Positions 62,184 through 64,000 of a stretch of DNA of 64,000 nt are shown here, in pieces. Source of the DNA: Candidatus Paracaedibacteraceae bacterium (GTDB taxonomy: Bacteria; Pseudomonadota; Alphaproteobacteria; Paracaedibacterales; Paracaedibacteraceae); NCBI GenBank assembly GCA_019636035.1, contig JAHBYI010000001.1, positions 62,001 to 126,000 on the forward strand, in the 5' to 3' direction. The notes below the pieces were generated by a model, which was not told the DNA's origin, did not search any database, and saw only the letters and a program-made list of their open reading frames with translations. The translations under genes and the position numbers were made by a program. Positions within the stretch are counted from its first letter, which is position 1; the number at the start of each line of letters is the position of its first letter.

Positions 62184-63152
62184 ATGCTTATCAAATTAAT
62201 AATCCTAATCAATTTACTTTTTGCCTCTGATATCGAAGAGCAAATAGAAGATGACTTGGCCTCCGCTCAACAAATACAAGTTTACCACACACTGCCGGAA
62301 CTGTTGACTGATCTGAGAAAAAATCAACGACGCACGCTGCATCGCCCCTCATCAGCAGATGATGGGTCAAGTTATTGTTGTTGCTGCCCTTCTGAACCAA
62401 GCTGTAAAACCTGCTGCGGCACTGAATTCAAAGTTGTCACACGGATTTTCTGGACAGTTGCAGCCAATACATCATGGACAATGACGGCTCTCTCAGACTA
62501 TGTTCGACGATCGATGATTCCGCTTGCTGCCCTCGGTAAATATGACAAAACAACCCGAGAGAAATTATTAACGTGGATTGGTATATTACAAGTCATCTCA
62601 GAAACGTGTGAAACCATCCATGATTTCAGCACAGAACGGTTAACCACCCGAGAAAAAAAATTAATGAAAATGCATGAACAACGGAAAAGAGAGAAAGAAT
62701 ACGCTCGGACCAAAGCTTTGAGAAAATGCACAGACGGAACCTTATCAACATTGGGTCTTGAACAAGATACACTTTCCGGATTACAAGCAAAACAACTAAA
62801 AAGACTCTATGATCCCCAATCACACGCCTTAACGGCTATCGAAGAACAGCTTACGGAGGCAACAGAACTAACGGGATGTGAGCGATCGTACAACAAAACA
62901 AGGCTCTGTTTCTGGACAAAGAGCTATCCTGTCTTTTGGGTGTTAGGTGTCGGATTATCCATGGCTCAAATGCTGGTCATTGCAACAGATCTTGTAAAAT
63001 CCGAGGATCTTCTCACGTTATCCATCCTGATCATTAGCGTTGAAGCTTTGCAATATTTCAGCAAGCGAATGAAGCATATAGGCCAAGAAGAAACCTACCA
63101 AAATACGAAGTTCAGAAAAGATTACAGTCTTGACGATGAAAGCCTGGTGTAA
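62184..63152 (+). CDS. Exported or membrane protein with a cysteine cluster, unknown
   Basis: This 322-residue protein has an N-terminal hydrophobic signal (MLIKLIILINLLFAS), then a compact cluster of seven Cys at residues 65-68, 74, 77 and 78, a basic coiled segment rich in Lys/Arg/Glu (about 150-180), and two likely membrane spans near 253-273 and 280-297. AGGGGG lies about 9 bases before the ATG. The layout suggests an envelope protein with a metal- or disulfide-bearing knob. I do not recognise a family. It converges on the kinase gene with a 2-base gap. Confidence 0.6.
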   Translation: MLIKLIILINLLFASDIEEQIEDDLASAQQIQVYHTLPELLTDLRKNQRRTLHRPSSADDGSSYCCCCPSEPSCKTCCGTEFKVVTRIFWTVAANTSWTMTALSDYVRRSMIPLAALGKYDKTTREKLLTWIGILQVISETCETIHDFSTERLTTREKKLMKMHEQRKREKEYARTKALRKCTDGTLSTLGLEQDTLSGLQAKQLKRLYDPQSHALTAIEEQLTEATELTGCERSYNKTRLCFWTKSYPVFWVLGVGLSMAQMLVIATDLVKSEDLLTLSILIISVEALQYFSKRMKHIGQEETYQNTKFRKDYSLDDESLV

Positions 63153-63154
63153 TC

Positions 63155-64000
63155 TCAGTGTGTCTGGATTGACCGAATCACATCTTGGAGTGCCGTATTC
63201 AACTTAGTCGACGTCAATGGTGTTGAGACAATATGATCAAAATTTGACAAATCCATGCCCGGAACATCTTCACGAGAAATCCCTAAAATAGGAATGGGGA
63301 TACGCCCGTGCATCGCAGCTTTAATCAGCGATGGAGAAAAATCACCATACAAATCGTTATTCTCAGGAAGCGAGACCAAAATTGCATCATAGCTTTTATG
63401 AGCAACGCGATCCGCTGCAATGGCAACATTGCTAACACTCTCAACTTGACTCCCGTGACGTTCCAACAGGTTATAAGCAAGGGATCCCTCCGGGGTGTCT
63501 TCTTCCACCAAAAGAATCTCTAACTTGTGGCCAGAAACAGGTTGGTTTGCAGCCGGCGATTCTACAGTTGAGCTTACAGGGATGTCCTGTGCCGTATTCG
63601 ATTTGACAATAGACTCAACCTCTAACTGGAACCAGAACATACTGCCTTGCCCCAGCTTACTCTCAATCCCAACCTTAGCTCCTAAGAGGGAAACAATATT
63701 TTTGACGATACTCAGACCAAGGCCTGCACCATCTTGCCCCCGACTTTTACTGCCATCAACTTGGAAGAAATCTTGAAATAACGTCTCTTTAATGCCATCG
63801 GGAATCCCAATTCCCGTATCCGAGACTTGAATAATCAGATCATACTTACTGTGCCCAAGATCTGTTCCGCCAATATTGATGCGAACAGAGCCAACCTTAG
63901 TGAATTTTAAGGCATTCGTTACAAGATGGAGCAAAACCTGACGAATGCGGATCGCATCCGATCGAATGGCCAAGGGGACACTCTCATCAAAGTTCGCTTC
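63155..64000 (-). CDS. Hybrid histidine kinase, C-terminal part with degenerate receiver
   Basis: The gene enters from the right edge and ends at 63155; the frame is open to 64000. The HATPase shows the N box LLHLVTNALKFT, VSDTGIGIPDG and DGAGLGLSIVKNIVSLLG. A receiver-like domain follows with LEILLVEEDT, but the phosphoacceptor position in DAILVSLPEN is Ser and the usual Lys in the final strand is Thr (IVSTPLTST). It is therefore a pseudo-receiver that probably cannot be phosphorylated. The sensor part lies outside the window. Confidence 0.85.
   Translation of the reverse strand, partial: EANFDESVPLAIRSDAIRIRQVLLHLVTNALKFTKVGSVRINIGGTDLGHSKYDLIIQVSDTGIGIPDGIKETLFQDFFQVDGSKSRGQDGAGLGLSIVKNIVSLLGAKVGIESKLGQGSMFWFQLEVESIVKSNTAQDIPVSSTVESPAANQPVSGHKLEILLVEEDTPEGSLAYNLLERHGSQVESVSNVAIAADRVAHKSYDAILVSLPENNDLYGDFSPSLIKAAMHGRIPIPILGISREDVPGMDLSNFDHIVSTPLTSTKLNTALQDVIRSIQTH

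Overview
The window looks like a chromosomal segment of an alphaproteobacterium that lives inside a eukaryotic, probably protist, host. Members of the Holosporales (Paracaedibacter/Odyssella-like) fit best. This placement is inferred from gene content: a RegB/RegA redox pair, a DUF1013 (TrcR-type) regulator, the run kdsD-lptC-lptA-lptB-rpoN-hpf, a COQ10/RatA-type protein, and several exported eukaryotic-like proteins. Base composition is moderate in housekeeping DNA and drops sharply inside the glycan cluster (33 of 60 bases are G/C at 26761-26820, against 11 of 60 at 46681-46740). No rRNA, tRNA, CRISPR array or intact insertion sequence was seen.

Layout. 1-2.8 kb: start of a secreted protein, then cytochrome c oxidase subunits I and II on the minus strand, separated by a REP-like palindromic element. 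2.9-10.8 kb: secreted subtilase, MHS-type transporter, DUF898 membrane protein, fatty-acyl-AMP ligase, and a large exported protein joining a lipase-like segment to an APH-like kinase domain. 10.9-15.1 kb (minus): COQ10/RatA protein, thrS, regA, regB. 15.2-18.4 kb: a Sco copper chaperone followed by two tightly coupled genes for an exported kinase-like protein and an exported F-box protein with 34-residue repeats. 18.5-23.8 kb: KDO/LPS export genes, sigma-54, hibernation factor and a small secreted protein whose ribosome site lies in a hairpin. 23.9-30.0 kb: fatty acid beta-oxidation operon resembling Bacillus fadNAE, plus an SDR.

30.05-51.0 kb is the main accessory block, a co-directional surface glycan cluster of about 20 genes. 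It opens with a good promoter and a perfect 14-bp palindrome, then a winged-helix regulator, an RfaH/NusG-like antiterminator, and a hairpin followed by a near-perfect ops element just before the first structural gene. The genes supply a lipid-linked glycan flippase, WlbA/WlbB fusion and WlbC-type enzymes for a 2,3-diacetamido uronic acid, an epimerase, aminotransferases, two AsnB-type amidotransferases, acyl- and methyltransferases, a WbmS-type deacetylase and three glycosyltransferases. This content recalls the Bordetella wlb/wbm O-antigen loci and suggests an amidated diacetamido-uronic-acid polymer.

51-64 kb is housekeeping: SIMPL protein, uvrA, tsaC/Sua5, nitronate monooxygenase, TrcR-type regulator, an MFS transporter with a terminator inside its 5' coding region, metNIQ, a Cys-rich exported unknown, and the C-terminal part of a hybrid histidine kinase with a degenerate receiver. 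The strongest leads are the self-contained RfaH/ops-like control module of the glycan cluster, the coupled exported kinase-like/F-box-repeat pair, and two transcripts in which a hairpin covers the Shine-Dalgarno sequence.
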